DNA of 64,000 nucleotides. Origin: Elysia chlorotica. Lineage: Eukaryota > Mollusca > Gastropoda > Plakobranchidae. This document shows positions 1 through 13,700 of the stretch, piece by piece. A program made the translations under genes and the position numbers. The stretch lies in NCBI GenBank assembly GCA_003991915.1, contig RQTK01001099.1, forward strand, positions 35,646-99,645, written 5' to 3'. Under the pieces are notes generated by a model that was not told where the DNA came from, did no database searches, and worked only from the letters and a program-made list of their open reading frames with translations. How positions within the stretch are numbered: the stretch's first letter is position 1; every line of letters starts with the position of its first letter.

Positions 1-145
1 TCATATGCCTTTGGCCTTCTGCAGCCTCTGCCTCTGTTGTCAGCTCCTCTATGTAATTTCTTCTGTCTGTCCTCGCACTTTTCTTTACTTGTTCTTTTCT
101 GTATATTGTGATGTGGTCTAATTTCAGTCTTGCCGTCAGGGGAAA
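1..145 (-). mobile_element. LINE ORF2 fragment (endonuclease-RT linker)
   Basis: The minus strand has one open frame reading RLKLDHITIYRKEQVKKSAR followed by TDRRNYIEELTTEAEAAEGQ and RHM up to the window edge. This resembles the linker between endonuclease and reverse transcriptase in animal non-LTR retrotransposons, where K-S-A-R-x-D-(K/R)-R-N-(Y/F)-(I/V)-E-x-L precedes a run of E/A residues. No start codon or RT motif is inside the window. It lies beyond the last visible PPIL2 exon, so it is probably an insertion in a PPIL2 intron, in the same orientation as the gene. Confidence 0.7.
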
Positions 146-235
146 CCCATGTTGTTTTATACATGGTCTTGTGCAGGAACAGAGTGCCTCCAGCTGAATA
201 TAAATGTGTGTGTATATATATATAAATCAACTTAC

Positions 236-1751
236 AACTGTGACTTGTTTGAGTTTGGCCCGCTGTTTGCCATGCTGAGGATCCCGCGACCAGAGTGTGT
301 GAGGTTTGGTTTTAACTCATCCTTGAATGGAGCGCCCCAGATGGACTGACCGCCTGTGAAAAAAACCCAACAATTTGTGGATGTTAACATTATTTTCTCT
401 TTCCATCAAATTTACAGAGAAAGGAAACTGACTTAAGTTGTAGAGCCTTGGTCTCCAAAAAAAGTGGTCCCCCATTTAAAATGCACGATCATTAAAAAAT
501 GTGTTTGTCCTGTTATGTACCCTACTGGTTGTATCGGTGTCAGTATTATCTGACCGACTGAGACAAGAGTTCAGGTATCCCTGCACTGTCTTTGTGTGGC
601 AGCACATAAAATTGTCAGATATTGGGCCCCTCCACAACATAGCCTATATAGTGCTGACGTTGGGTGCAAGCAATCCAACTCAAATTAAAACCCATCAAAT
701 TTACACAAGGTTAGGAGTCGAGTGCCTTCTGTTCAAAACTAAAAACTAGACTAGACAATATTCTGGGATCGGCACTTCTGCACATTTTTTTCTCACCTCA
801 GCCACATGTGTACCAGTTTTTGCTGGGGCTAGATGAAAACCCTTTAGTCTACCAGAGTCCATGATAAGACTGAGACTGATGTTGGCATATTGTTATGACT
901 AGTCTATGGTTACTATAAATGCTAAGACCCATTCTGGCTTTAAGGGCACTATACACAGTGCCAAAACTGTTAAAAAAGTCAGGCTGAAAACAAATGCTAG
1001 TAACTTTACTGACTATTAATCTTACATGATATTCCAAAACGACACCAATGTAATGTTATATTATAAGACTGGTTATACATCAATTCATACCAGAGGAGAC
1101 TTACCTGTTCCAGTGCCCTCAGGGTCCCCTCCTTGAATCTGTTTGAAAGAAAAGTAATTTACTCTGAAGATATGGATAAATCGATTTGGACAAAATCAAA
1201 TAGTTATGACGATAATATTCTAATACTAATAGCTTTTGGAAAAAAAATCACACATGACGTTCTAGGTCAATATTGCAATTATGCTGGCGATTCTACAACA
1301 AAAAAGACAAAATATACTAAGTCTCAAAGATTCAGAGGTAAATAAATGCCCCACTCCTTCTCCCCGGACAAAAAGAGCCTCACCATAAAATTCCGTATTG
1401 ATCTGTGAAACGTTGTGTTTTTATAATATCCACTTGCGCAGTGCTTGATAAAATTTTCACAAGTCTTGGGGACCTGCAAGGAAATTTGAAAAGTCAAGAT
1501 ATTACACAAACAATATATCCAGAATATTTCATTTGGCCTGACATGCCCTAAGTCATTCTTATTATGTATATAAACCGTTTAACTGTGGAGCAACAGTATG
1601 TCTTTAATTTGAATATCATTATTTCAAAATACCATTTGATAGTCCTGCATATAAATCAAAATTACATCTGCATCTGTTTAAACTGAGGCATCTGTATGCA
1701 TTTGTATACATGATCTTTTCAACAAAATTAATGGTACAGGCAATTTAATCA

Positions 1752-1838
<87 letters not shown>

Positions 1839-4800
1839 TATTAATATTACAATTATTGTAATTACCATTACTATTTTCATCATTATAATTTTTTTTACTA
1901 ATGATACAATTACACTGCATTAGGAAATTAATTGAGAAATTTGATGCTGCTGCAGCACAAAATACACAAAAAAATAATCCAAAGGGAAACCAAGAACTGA
2001 TGCAAGTCTTAAGAGATTTTGTCGTGAGTGGTTGCTTGATTAAATAATGTCACAACTTGTACAAATAAGTTTTGGAGTAACAAGGCACAGCAACAAAAAA
2101 TAAGAAGCTGGTATGCTTATGAACCAATAATTTATTTGTTATAATTTTGAAACTCTTAGAGCCACCCTTTACCTATATTTTGTGTGCATTTTCTATCGCT
2201 CTCAGGCTCTACACGTTGTGTTTGTAAATGTAAAATTGTTCTATAACATGTATAAAACAAACATGGTTAAATCGCATGTCATTAAGCAAAAGAAATGGAA
2301 ACAACGAAACATGGACAGACCATATCACAGAACAGCTCCAGACTGAGAGGGCCAAGGTTTGTGATTAGTCGAGCATAGCCTCTTTTTACCACTCGCTCAT
2401 AGCGTAGGACATCCTCATCAATCAAATCTACAGGAACCATCGGAAACAAAAAAGAAAGAGCGATTAGTTTTTACAACTCTAATATTTCATTAGTTTGTAT
2501 CTTATTTTGCAGATGTGGGTGCCAAAGTGGTAAGCACGTTTTAGTGACTGACATTATGATAATTGAGCCAGTAGGCAATAGTAAGCATAATTAGTTGTTA
2601 CGGGCTTCATTAGACATATGACAAATAACATAAGTTTCAGTTGTCATGTCAATACGTATATTTTAATCTTTCTTTATGAAACAATAGAATATATAGCCTC
2701 ATAGCCCTCACTTCTATGTGAATATCTTTTTAAAAAAACTGTCAAATTTGTGACATTATCTGCTTTTGGTTGAGAACTAAAAATGTTTAATTAAAGCTGA
2801 AACTGCTTATGCAAATTCAGAGGCAAATTTTTTATTTTACAACTGTTGCTATAAAAATTCATCATACATTAAGAAAACTTGTTGCAACTTGTGGATGCAT
2901 GGACCACAATTTCTCTGTACTGTGAGGTTACCTGTGACTAGATCCGTGTGTCTGTCAAATGCTGTAGAAGTCAGTGACGCTGCTACTTTTCCTGTTGAGT
3001 AATGAGCCTAAGGAAAAAATTCCAAAACAAAACAAGCAAAATCAGTAAGAAAAACCTATTTCAGGCACACACAAGGTTTTCTACATTAAGTATTCTTACA
3101 TAATACTACTGATTTTAATTATGCATTTCAGATAACATTGATGATAATAGAAGGAAAAAAATAATATATGAACACAGTTTAAGCTTAAAAAACAACAACA
3201 CACATAAGCTCTGTTGTTTGTTCAGCAAATAAATTATAAAATCTGAACATTGATTGCAATCAATACTCAAGTTAATATGAATAGATACACAAAACTACCT
3301 TCAAACTGGGCACTTTGGTGAGGCAGAAATATATTGGAAGACAAAACCCAAAGTTTCCTAATGTACAACTATCAAAAGGAATGTGATAAAAACATTTTTT
3401 TTTCCACAAACACAATTATTTATATATATAAAAAAACCCATAAAAACAAACACCCCAACAACAAACAAACAACCAAATAGCCCAACAACAAGAACAAAGA
3501 ACATAAAAAACCAAACTAAAGCTTGCTGTTAACACAAAATACTAATACTCACAGCATTAAACTTGTCAGCTTTTTTATGTGGTTCCTCTTTCGTTCCCTG
3601 GTTGAGTAAAAATATTTCACCCTCATAATAATCTTAAAAAAATGTAGGCTCATTCTTTTTTTTTATAGTCATTTTAATGTTTAATTTTTGCATCTGGTGA
3701 AACACAACATCAAATTGACATAAACAAAAATAATAAATTAAACCATAACCATAACTTAAATTTTTGTGAGGAAAAAAGAAGAGGAAAAACCGATTCAACC
3801 TGATTCAGTAACCATTTCTCAGACAAAAAGGTCTATGATTAATCTGTAAAGGAAATGTCCATTTTACTACCTACAATCCCCCCCTCCCTCCAATTCAATA
3901 GTATAAACCAGTATCGCTCAAAGCAAATTGATGAAAAATATTCCGAATAGCAACATCCGGAGAAGCAGGGCCCAGGTTCCAGTCTTATGGTTTAGACATA
4001 TCAAACAAAATTATTGGAAAAAAAATGTTATGGGATTTGGGGAGTCATGAATTTTTACTTTTTATCATGAAACAGGAAGATAAATTTGTACATAGGCCAA
4101 GGAAAAGAGGGGAAAAGAAGGAATTTATACTTTTCCCTGTGTTAATTGAAACTTAAAGCAAATGTAGTTTTCTGGACTTCTTGAGTTTTTCAAATACCAC
4201 TGATTAGTCCTTTTGAAAGCATTTAGTTTGCATTAATGCAGACACAAAACTGAGAAAAAAGCCTGTTTTGCGTCATTTATATCAAAATTAAAATTCAACA
4301 CATTTCCAAGACTGGTGCAAAAATAGAAGTAATAGCCTGCTTTGCAGTTAATACTTCAAAAACAACATTTTACTTCTTTATTTCTGATGTCTGCACATTT
4401 ATTTAGCTGTAACATCACATATAAATGTTTTATACTAAGCTGTAAAAGCACATGTACCTTGCTATAAAAGTAAATGTACTTAGCTGAAATAGCAAATATA
4501 ATTAAGCTGTAATAGCATGAGAACTTACCAAGTACGGTGAAGGTTTGTAATCTCGCTCCAGTTCAGCGAGGGCAGACTTGGCCTCATTGTTGATGGACTT
4601 GAGGTTGTACTTTGAATCCTTGGTATCCTCTTCATCTGTTGACAAAAAGTTGGTTCTATTCTCAAATAATAGGATTAAATAAGAAAATAATTCATTAGTC
4701 CACTTGGAAAATTTTGTTTGGGTCCAGTTTAATACAACCAAGTATGCACAGCTCATGCAGAGGACAACATAAACCAAAAAATCAACAAATCATGTGTTCT

Positions 4801-7800
4801 CACAATTCTTTACATGTACTAGCATGTGCGCCCCCCCACACACACACACACTCACAGAGCAAATGTCTACAAGTCTTCATCAAAATCTTATGTCTGTTTT
4901 ACAATGCTTCTAGGAGCTCAAAGTGCTGATAATTCACTTATTTCTTTTTTGCTACATAACTTTCATCTGTGCAAATAATAGACACACTCTGAAACTTTGC
5001 AACACCCATCCAGCTGTCAGCATACAATTATTTGAATCTGTCTACGCACTCACAATTTAGATACAAGAAATATCAAATTGATCAAAACAATCACTTTTAA
5101 GTTGAACTGCCGTTGACTGAACTGCAATTAGTGGTGCTATAAAATCTCAGGAATAGTCAAAAACAAAAACACCTTGTCTTTGTGTCTCACCTTCGTCCAC
5201 TAACTTGAGTTTCTTTTTGGTGTGGAAAAATGACTGGATATTGAACTTATCCAGCTCTGTTGGGTCCTGTTAAAAAAAAATAAGCAGAAAAAGTTAATAG
5301 AATATGATAGCTATTTACAAATGTTGTAAACTAACACAAACTAAACAGTAGGTCCACAAAGAGAGTGTGACACAGAAGTGATTGTATGCTTATCATTATG
5401 ATTGGGTAGGTGTGTGTATAACCAGGTATGTGAACTGCATTAAAAAGAAAGAGTTTATAATTTATCAAAACAATAATATGGATTTTCCAAAACTTCTACC
5501 CAATGTTAATTAGCTGATTAATCTATTGCTTAATAATAAAATCTATCCGTCCAATGCATCATTTCAAATCCATGGAGGCAATGACGGAGAGAGGGCCTAA
5601 GTTACCTGAATGGTTATCATATCTTTTCTTGTCCATGGCTCATCTGTCAAAAGATCTCTCCAATGTCCAGGCTTTATGTTTAGTCTCTGCACAGCCTGAA
5701 AGGGAAGCAAAAAATTGTTGTTTTCATAATCTTTATAAGACAACAGACTTAATTCCACAGAACCAGGTGATAAAAGTTGGCCAAAAAAGTCATTTAAAAG
5801 CAACACCAATTCAAGCACATGAAAGCAGATTCTATCATTTCTGCCACTGTATTTATACACACACACACACACACACATATATAATTACATTTTTGCAAAC
5901 ATTTAGAAGAACTGCGAAAACATTTGCAAAAATGATCTATTATGAGGATATAAACAACACTTTACCACCCGCACCCAGGGATTTTCCAAATAAGAACTCT
6001 CAAATTTTTTATGTTACAGTTGCATTGTAGAAAACTGCTTCAGAGAAAGAACTCCCCTTCCCCTGCAATTAAGATAAAATTTAAAGGCAATAGCAATTTT
6101 CATGCCATTCTGGAATGGCCAATCTTAATTCTAAAATAATATAAATCTTCGGTATACAAGAAATGAGATAGGTTTTACAGCTGAGGTGAAGTGCGGCTTG
6201 CAGCATAATGTCTACAAGTTATTATTAATTACTAAAACTGAAACCTACATCAAAACAGTACACATTGCCGCTGATCTTGTTTGCAACAATATGTGTGTTT
6301 TCATTGAAAACTTTGAAAGTCACTGGGCAATGGTAGTCTCCTTTGGCGTTCTTGTGAAAGTTGAGCTTAATTAATTCCTTTGCTGAGAGTTTCTGAGGAA
6401 TACAAGGAAATAGAAAAAAAAATTGGTCACTAGTAGCAGTATCATGTATGCAATACTCCATTTTGAATGAAAAAGCAAGAGAAAACTTGTAAAGACAACA
6501 GGACTAAACCAAACTTTGACCTCTATAAAAATGGTTGAGATAAAAGACTCAGTGTTTCACATCTTTGTATATCACGGTTATCATATTGTGTCTTTCATAT
6601 CGCGGATCTCTTTATTATGACCGGCTGAGACAGGAGTCATGGTATCCCCGTTCTGTCTCGTGTGTGGCAGCACATAAAATTGTCAGATGTCAGTCTTGGG
6701 GTCCGTCCACAATATAGCCTATATAGTGCTGACGTTGGACGCAAAACCAACTCAACTACAACTAACTTTAAATTTCTATTGATACACAAGTTGTAATCTG
6801 GCCTTGATCTACAGAGGAAATCTGAACAAAAAAGTACAAGTAACACGATACATGTATTTGTTAAGGGGTTTGCCCTTAAAACAAAATGATTCTTTACAAA
6901 TTCTCAGGAGCCATGTAGTAATAATGTAACGGCCAATTTACCTCCCCTGTTGCTGGATTGAGGCCATACTTTTTCAAGAATGGGACAATATTCCTGGAGA
7001 TAAAAAAGAAAAATTTGATTAAAAAAAATTCTTTATCCTTATTTATAGAGGAATTTATAAACAACATGGACAACAAGAACACAAAGCTTATTGGCAACAA
7101 ATATATAAAATTTGAAATAATGAAAAAAAAAATTATAACAGAAACAGAACGTACAAAAGTGTAATATCTATCTATTTTACCACGAGATATATCAATAAAA
7201 ACATTTAATTCAAACTGAAAATTCACCTCAATATGAAACAGACAAAATAATGACCATAAGGTTATTTATTTTGAAAGAAAAGAAAAAATTTACACCCTCT
7301 CCTATTTTCATATCTATATGAGAAAAAGAAGCCTTTGGCTTGGTTCCTTTTTAGACCTGATCGATTTCTCTGTTGCTTGAAAGAACAATTTCAGAGTTAT
7401 TAACATTGAAGCCACTTTTATGGTAATTATACTAATAGAGCTTACATGGCAATGTTTACTAGAAAAAACAAAAGAGAGACAAGCATTAATTTTGAAGATG
7501 TACCTTTCTCTGCTAAAAAAAACTTGTAATAATAATAATGATTATGAAGAGAATGACAAATTTTACCTCCATGCTTCCCAACTTCTAAATTTACAAAGTA
7601 TTGGAATGTAAACACTTTCAAAATTGGTCACAAGAGAACTTACATGAGATCAAAGATAACCCCTTCCTTTGTGCACAGTGGATTTTCAAAAGGCTGGAAG
7701 GACAGGCTGAAAAAAAAATGATGAAAAACAGTGATATCCAGCTTTTTCTTTATATCAAAATGATTTCAAGGATCACTTAAACACTAACCCTCTTAACACT

Positions 7801-10800
7801 ACAGGGCTGATATTCTTGGTCCGCCCTCTTAATATATGGCAAATTGGGTGACAAAGGCCGATATATCAGCCTTGTAAATTATACAGTGAATCTGTGAGAG
7901 GTGTGGGTGATGAAAGGTGATACCCTAAAAGTGTTCTTAAGTGATGCTTTAAAAATGGCTCAATGTCAGAATAATTAATTAAATCACTGGCTTCTGAAAT
8001 AAACATTTATCTTTAAGAATTATAGTACTTTGAACAAATAGATTTAAAATTTGAAAGTTTTTATTACAACAACAACAACAACCCACTTTCGGGGTACCTT
8101 ATGATCATATAAAAGTTATGTAACATCAAGGCAGAAAATGTGCCTATGTGTTTACACTTTGTAAAAGGACAATAAAAATAAACACAAAACTATTCAAGTA
8201 ATACTAATTAGAATCCACAAATTTAAGAGAATACATATTGAATTTAAATAGATTGCTTAACTGCTGGGCAAACCAAACAGAAACTTCTTGTCTGTTTTGT
8301 AAACGAAATGCTTTATTTCAATTTAAAGATGACTACAGATCATCTACATTCTTACCAAAGAGAAAACCTATCTAATATAATATATGTAAAAAATAGTAAT
8401 TTAGTTTCGATCTGGATGGACGTTGTTACTTTTCCTTCAGCCGCTTTGAAACTTAAAAGAGGCCATAAGACACAAGGAAATATTCCTCCCCACTCATGTT
8501 TCCACTCACTTGTTGTCAAATATCTGAAGTTGAAAAAGGTGAAACAGAGTGACTATTAGCAAAATGTCTACAAAATTTCTAGCAACAACATTCTTTCAGA
8601 GATGTTATGCAATGTTTTAGGCCAATACACACTGTACTGAATTTATGATTTACCTCTAGAAAACATAGCAGGAAAAAGACGCATATTAACTTGGGTCTTG
8701 GCTGCGGGGGTTGAAAAACCATAGAATCTGTTTTTGATTTCGCTGTCATTTAAATATACTGGACCTTTACAATAAGTGCCACATCTGTCTCCTCCTCTCT
8801 CTAATAATTATAGTCTCAAATAAAAACACTTTAAGCAAAAAAAAAAAAATGTAAGCAACATCATTGATTTAAAATATATTCAGAGAAAAGTCAGAGTAGA
8901 GAAGTATTGATAATAAAAAGGTTTTAAGTATTTACTAAAAGATACTACCACAGTCAAATTTCATTATGCAGAAGGGATGAATTGCCAATGATGTATTTAT
9001 TCCATAATGTTTTAATGATATTTTTTAGAACAGTATACATCCATTTGTTGTACTGACATTGCATACTAGTAATCCAATTTGAGTCTTCAGATAGAATTGG
9101 GTCAATACCCCTTTTTTGCTAAACTGTAATGCTGCAGCCATATAAATAAATAACCATAGCTAAGCATGCAGCTGATGGACAATACTGTCCATCTAGATCT
9201 AAACATCTCCTTGCAACTTGTAAAAGTTATCAACTAAATATAAGCAGGCAATGGTATTCCCCTCCTTTTATTAAGATGATACATAATGTGCAGTCAAGCT
9301 GAACCAACCTAGGCAGACTTTAGTCTTTCACTTCTGTGTTTCTGCTCAAATTAACGACATTGAATAATTAGCAGGTTTGATTGCTTCCAGGTTTCGTTCA
9401 CAGGCTTACAGACATTTTTTTGTAATTTATACATTTGAAAAAAAAAATCTTCGTTTATAATTATATATATATTATATACATTGTTTTTTGTATTTTTATT
9501 CCCTCAAGAATTTCTTTTATACAGTGTTTGATATCCTCTCATCAGAAGGACTCATGTAGGGCAGGCATAGCTTCTGGACAAGGCAGTGATCTTATAAGAT
9601 AGATGGGCTAATGCCCCTGCAACAAGCTGCACATTTTGCGATATCTGTGCATGAGCTATAAGAATCTCACATGTCTGCTGGCTGGTTTCCGGTACAGAAA
9701 GATACCAACTTGTGAAATGAGATGATAATCTTGGCTACAAACACGTACTGTAATACTCATGGTCATTCAGTAAATATTTCGCTGGAGGTTTTGTTTACTA
9801 CCGTTCCTCTTTATTACTAAATTTTGCTGTGTTGCTGTGGCTGTATACTTTCTGATCACAATGGATGTGAGTAGTATTTATATGTCAGAATTATAATTTA
9901 ATACAATTTTGAATATGTTCACTAACTTAATGAATAAATTTACCGTAAAGTTAAGCAAGTGAAAAGACAATGTATATGACTCGATATAGCTAACATAACT
10001 CACAACGCTGTGCTCTCATTAATTAAAACTCCTCTAGCTTAAAATGAATAACGTATCAAATTAACCCATTAAATGCGGTGTGCCATTTGATTACTTCGCT
10101 GTAAAAGAACTACTGGTTCTCTTTAAGGCTGCTTCACTGACGTAGCACCTCCCATCTGGGCACTGCGGGTTGCCGAGTAACTGCCACCGGTAGTGGGCCT
10201 TTATTCATCCTTTTTCTATCAAGCGAGAAACTCGTGAATGGGTTTACAGCTCTTAAAATATCAACCAATGAAATCAATGAATAGTTTGGAGGATTCTCAG
10301 CCTCTCAGTCACATTATGACGGTTATATTACAGATGATAGCCTGAATCTCTAATTTCCCAAGAAAGGAAAGGACTGAGGAAGGAGCAAGACACCCATAGA
10401 AATCTTGGGTAACCTCGCGGTGTTTAGTCTCTGTGTATAAAGACGGTTGGACCATTGATGTAGGGGAAGATGGTGATGAAACCCAATCTTTGACTGATTC
10501 ACATAAAAGTGTTGAACACAAAGACAGAGAAATGTATACTGATGTGAAACAGACGCTAGCCACATTGCATGTTGAACTCAGATCTGTCGTGGCCTGCGTT
10601 GGCAAGAAGATGGTGCGATACTCAGCAGGTGTCCGAAAATCTGATATTTTTTTTAAAACTTGTGGCATGCAGATCTAATAAAAATTTAAATTCTATTAGA
10701 ATTGGCCTCGTAAAGGCGTAAAGACAGCGCAGTCTACAGTGCTTGGGACTGAGGAGCAGGAGGTAAAATTGTCAAACCTTTGGTGCTACCGCTCTTTTTC

Positions 10801-12730
10801 CATCCACCCCCTTTTTTTCGAACATCTCTGTAGGAAACCTATGTTAGTGGGACATAACATTAATTTAAAAATTGCAGTTTTAGCAATATTTATAAGGCAG
10901 TGATGCCAATTTTCCGTAAATTTACGGAGTTTCAGTAAATAATAACTTGGCAGGTCAGAGTTCAGTAAAAGAATTTCAAGGGGTTGTGTCTGGTGATTGA
11001 AAGTTAATTATTTTTATGTGTTTATTTTGGTGTAACAGTTCAGTAAAATATTTTTCAATCCAGTTGGCATCACCGATAAGGCGCCAGATATCTTTAGCAT
11101 TAGTGATATGAATTGACTAGTAGGGGGTCAAAGGTTCGATCCTCAGCTGATATTTCCATTTTTGTATAGTAGAACTTTAAACATATTTATAACCCTTTCA
11201 GTCGAGTGACACGCAAGAGGAATGGTGTTCCATGTAAAAAAGGATTTGAAGTGAAACATACCACACTCACAGCTATTTAAAATTAAATAAGATTAATTGT
11301 GATCACCTGCAGGAAAGAAAGAAACAGCTGGCGTCTCTTTATTCCCCGCTCCCCCCCTCCCCAAACAATATATGTAATAAACGATTATTAAAAAGCAGAA
11401 ACAAACATGGTAGTGAAATAAACTAACTTCTCAGCAATAGATATAATTTTATGAACTTATTTATAACTAGAAATTTCTTGCAGGAAATTATTTCTATTTA
11501 TTGGTTTGAGATTTGACTGCGCCTGGCTCACATCACAGGTGGCTGTAGTTCATTGCACTTTGCACTTGGCAGTACCATCAAGGATGTTAAAGAAGAGGGT
11601 GAGCCTGAAATTTTACAATGATGTTGCAGGGTCTCCCTGTGGCATGTACTGTTAACTCACACTGCCGATGTTTCCAGATTTTCCATCTCTCTCTGTCCCC
11701 CATTTCACAAGCAAGATTTCCCAATATTCCTGTTGCTTGTTCAAGTTGATAAATATAGGTATGTTGCTGTCCACCCACACTTCTTTTTCCATGTCTTGGT
11801 TCCCATAGGATCAGTTCATGTACGATTTCTTTCTTGTTTCTATGGCAGTGGCTGCTGAATCTAAGACGTCTTTCCTTTATTGCAATTGCGATGCTAAGCA
11901 CTTTTCCGTACAGGGCCTTGAGTGGAATCTTATCCTGTAATGTGAAAACTTTTTAACTACCCTGAGCATTTTTGTATGCACTGTCTAGCTTCTTGCTTGC
12001 TGCCTTTGTCAAGGTATTGCTGGCTGATCCATGTAGGGAAACTGTTTCCACTGGAGCCCTTAAAAACTTTATCTTAAGTTCTTCCTTCAATCCAGATCAA
12101 CAGAATTTTATCAAGTTTTGATAACGCTTACTAGTCCATTCCAAATCTGTTAAATATAAATGCTTTGACTTTGAGCAGGTACCGTATTTATCCACGGGTG
12201 CTCCCAAAAAAGTATCCTCTCTATTTGGTTCAGGACATCTCCACCTAATGTTTTCAATTCTCCTTAAATAGATTCTATCTCTATTGAAGACCATTCCATT
12301 GTGGAGCTGTTTCCTTCAGTTATTTTTTGCCTCACAATGAAATATAGGCCTAGATCTAGAGCAAGTCTAGTTTTGGGTGCATGATCATATTGAAGATTTG
12401 ATATTTGCAGCCACAGAGCCCATTAACGTTGTCATAGTGTCACAAACAATATGCTGGTTGATAAATAGTATCCAATTTCTCTCTATAGCCCGAAGATCTA
12501 TAGGTTTATAAATGGTATCTTTATAGATCTACAGATATAGATTTAGGTTTAAAACAAATAAATTATTTCTTTAAAATTTAGCCTCAAGAGACAACCAAAA
12601 GAAATGATCAAGACCCACTGTATTGTTAATTTAGTCCAGATCTATATCTTCAATCTACACAGCATTATAATCTAGATTAGATTTCTATTTTTACTTACAG
12701 TTTATCCTTTTGATGCTGTTTCTTCCCCAT
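236..12730 (-). CDS. PPIL2: PPIL2-like U-box/cyclophilin protein (RING-type E3 ubiquitin ligase, peptidyl-prolyl isomerase-like 2), 14 exons, C-terminus off the left edge
   Basis: Exons on the minus strand, 5' to 3': 12699-12730, about 8430-8523, 7644-7706, 6942-6993, 6249-6392, 5606-5695, 5191-5266, 4529-4635, 3553-3597, 2932-3007, 2321-2427, 1384-1473, 1105-1138, 236-353. From the third exon on, all phases chain without error and junctions are GT-AG. The start reads [10 protein letters not shown], as in the family. The U-box region includes [32 protein letters not shown] and [19 protein letters not shown]. The linker has [18 protein letters not shown] and [18 protein letters not shown]. The cyclophilin domain has [38 protein letters not shown] and [17 protein letters not shown], with the catalytic-site arginine in FHRSIRNF. 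Known family role: nuclear protein linked to the spliceosome, with U-box ubiquitin-ligase activity and a cyclophilin fold. The last exons should lie before position 1. Confidence 0.93.
530..740 (+). mobile_element. tRNA-derived SINE family A, body only
   Basis: The copy has the family landmarks in order: a cggtgtcagtat start, gaccgactgagacaagagt, a tatccctgcactgtct block, gtggcagcacataaaattgt, then agcctatatagtgctgacgt and a ccaactcaa tail. The tRNA-like head is missing. It lies in the PPIL2 intron between the exons at 236-353 and 1105-1138. Confidence 0.8.
1752..1842. repeat. (ATT)n microsatellite
   Basis: Near-perfect ATT trinucleotide run with TATC interruptions at the right end, inside a PPIL2 intron. 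The long asparagine frame on the minus strand is only the translation of this repeat. Confidence 0.97.
6605..6770 (+). mobile_element. SINE family A, body
   Basis: Reads gaccggctgagacaggagtc, atggtatccccgttctgtct, gtggcagcacataaaattgt and agcctatatagtgctgacgt in order. It is the closest copy to the apparent consensus in this window. It sits in the PPIL2 intron between 6392 and 6942. Confidence 0.85.
8430..8523 (-). CDS. PPIL2: PPIL2 exon 2, boundaries and frame uncertain
   Basis: After the acceptor at 8524, the frame set by exon 1 reads [13 protein letters not shown], matching the family N-terminus (M-Y-I-T-x-x-E-x-x-H-x-x-G-G). Beyond the two glycines that frame no longer resembles the family. 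A +1 frame then reads SKRLKEN up to a possible donor at 8429, which would join in phase to [10 protein letters not shown] in exon 3. The exon seems to carry one base too many, which could be an assembly error, a different donor or a real frameshift. The family's K-P-D-L-P stretch was not located. Confidence 0.55.
8524..12698 (-). other. PPIL2 intron 1 (gene-poor stretch)
   Basis: The 4.2 kb between PPIL2 exons 1 and 2 contains no further exon that I can recognise. It holds a LINE tail (about 11560-11960), a region near 10120-10290 that shares a short motif with 27700-27760, and otherwise AT-rich DNA. The overlapping frames at 10309-10678 resemble no family I know and look like chance ORFs. 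Confidence 0.6.
11560..11960 (-). mobile_element. LINE ORF2 C-terminal remnant
   Basis: The minus-strand frame reads [20 protein letters not shown], then [15 protein letters not shown] and [20 protein letters not shown]. This is the characteristic C-terminal end of one group of animal non-LTR ORF2 proteins (R-x-x-R-x-R-F-x-x-H-C-x-R, then L-x-L-W-E-P-x-H-G). No RT core is next to it, so it is a 5'-truncated copy. Confidence 0.75.
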
Positions 12731-13700
12731 GGCTATAAAGTAGGCCTATTTGCAGTCTGAACCTGTAGATCACTGAAATGAAAAGAGGCAAGGTAGATCT
12801 AGATCTAGTCTAAAAAATTGGGAGTCTGATTGACGTAGACCGTATGATATAGACCTAGATCTAGAAGAGTCAATAAGGTCAAAATACTGTTCTGTAAACA
12901 GTAAAGTGTTCAGAATAAGAACGAACTTCTCAAGTTTAAATTAGGAAGCCTTGGTCTAAAGGAAATTGGGCATTATTTTAAGAATGAATTTCGTTTTAGA
13001 ATAACAACAAACCGTTGTAAACAATGCCAGGTAAACTCAAGTGCAGATATCAACTTTTTCTATTTTCGTTCTTTTTCATCGTAGCATTCACTAAAAATAA
13101 TGCCCCAAAATTTACTATGACTATTAATAGTTTTATCAAAGTTTTATAGTAATTTAAGTGAATATCTCAATTTAAATGCAGACATTACACACTGCTTTTT
13201 AAGAAATATTAATTTTGTAGGATATTCTATTTTACACAGTATCAGTGAAATTGGCATTTGTTTTTTAAATTTTGTGATAGTTATCTCCCTCACTCAGTTA
13301 CTGGTAGGCTTCCCGAGTTCCCTAACTTCCCTTCCACTAGATTTAGCACTAGCCAGATCAGTAAACAAAAATCGAAAGTTGTAAACCTCATCTGTAATTA
13401 CTAATCTAGATCTAAATCTAGAAGTCTTATAATTGTGTTAGATTTTTAAAATCTTAATCTCAAACATGAAGTTCTAAATCTGCAATTAATTAGCAATATT
13501 TCGTGCACCTTGGTTATGTTCGAGGTAAACTTTTGTAGGCCTATCCACCAAGTTACAAGATCTAGAATCTAGATCTAGATGTAGGTAGAATTTAGATTTT
13601 TACTATAAAATAGAATATAGACTCGACTTTACATCAAAAGTAGATTTTTACCATAAACTGCAATACATTCAAGTAGGCCTAGATCTACAACTGACATTCT
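12340..13700. repeat. Cluster of AGATCT/TCTAGA palindromes
   Basis: The 1.36 kb around and upstream of the PPIL2 start codon contains about a dozen clusters built from overlapping tagatctaga or agatctagatct motifs, for example near 12350, 12800, 12855, 13400, 13565 and 13680. They are not in regular tandem order. No gene frame crosses the stretch apart from PPIL2 exon 1. Confidence 0.6.

Noticed and set aside
6637-6846. Minus-strand frames ending in C-C-H-T-R-D-R (also at 18749 and 50750)
   Set aside because: They are the antisense translation of SINE family A body, shared between copies only because the SINE is repeated.
11095-11160. Possible tRNA gene near ggttcgatcctc
   Set aside because: Only a B-box-like word is present. 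No A box at the right distance and no cloverleaf could be formed by eye.
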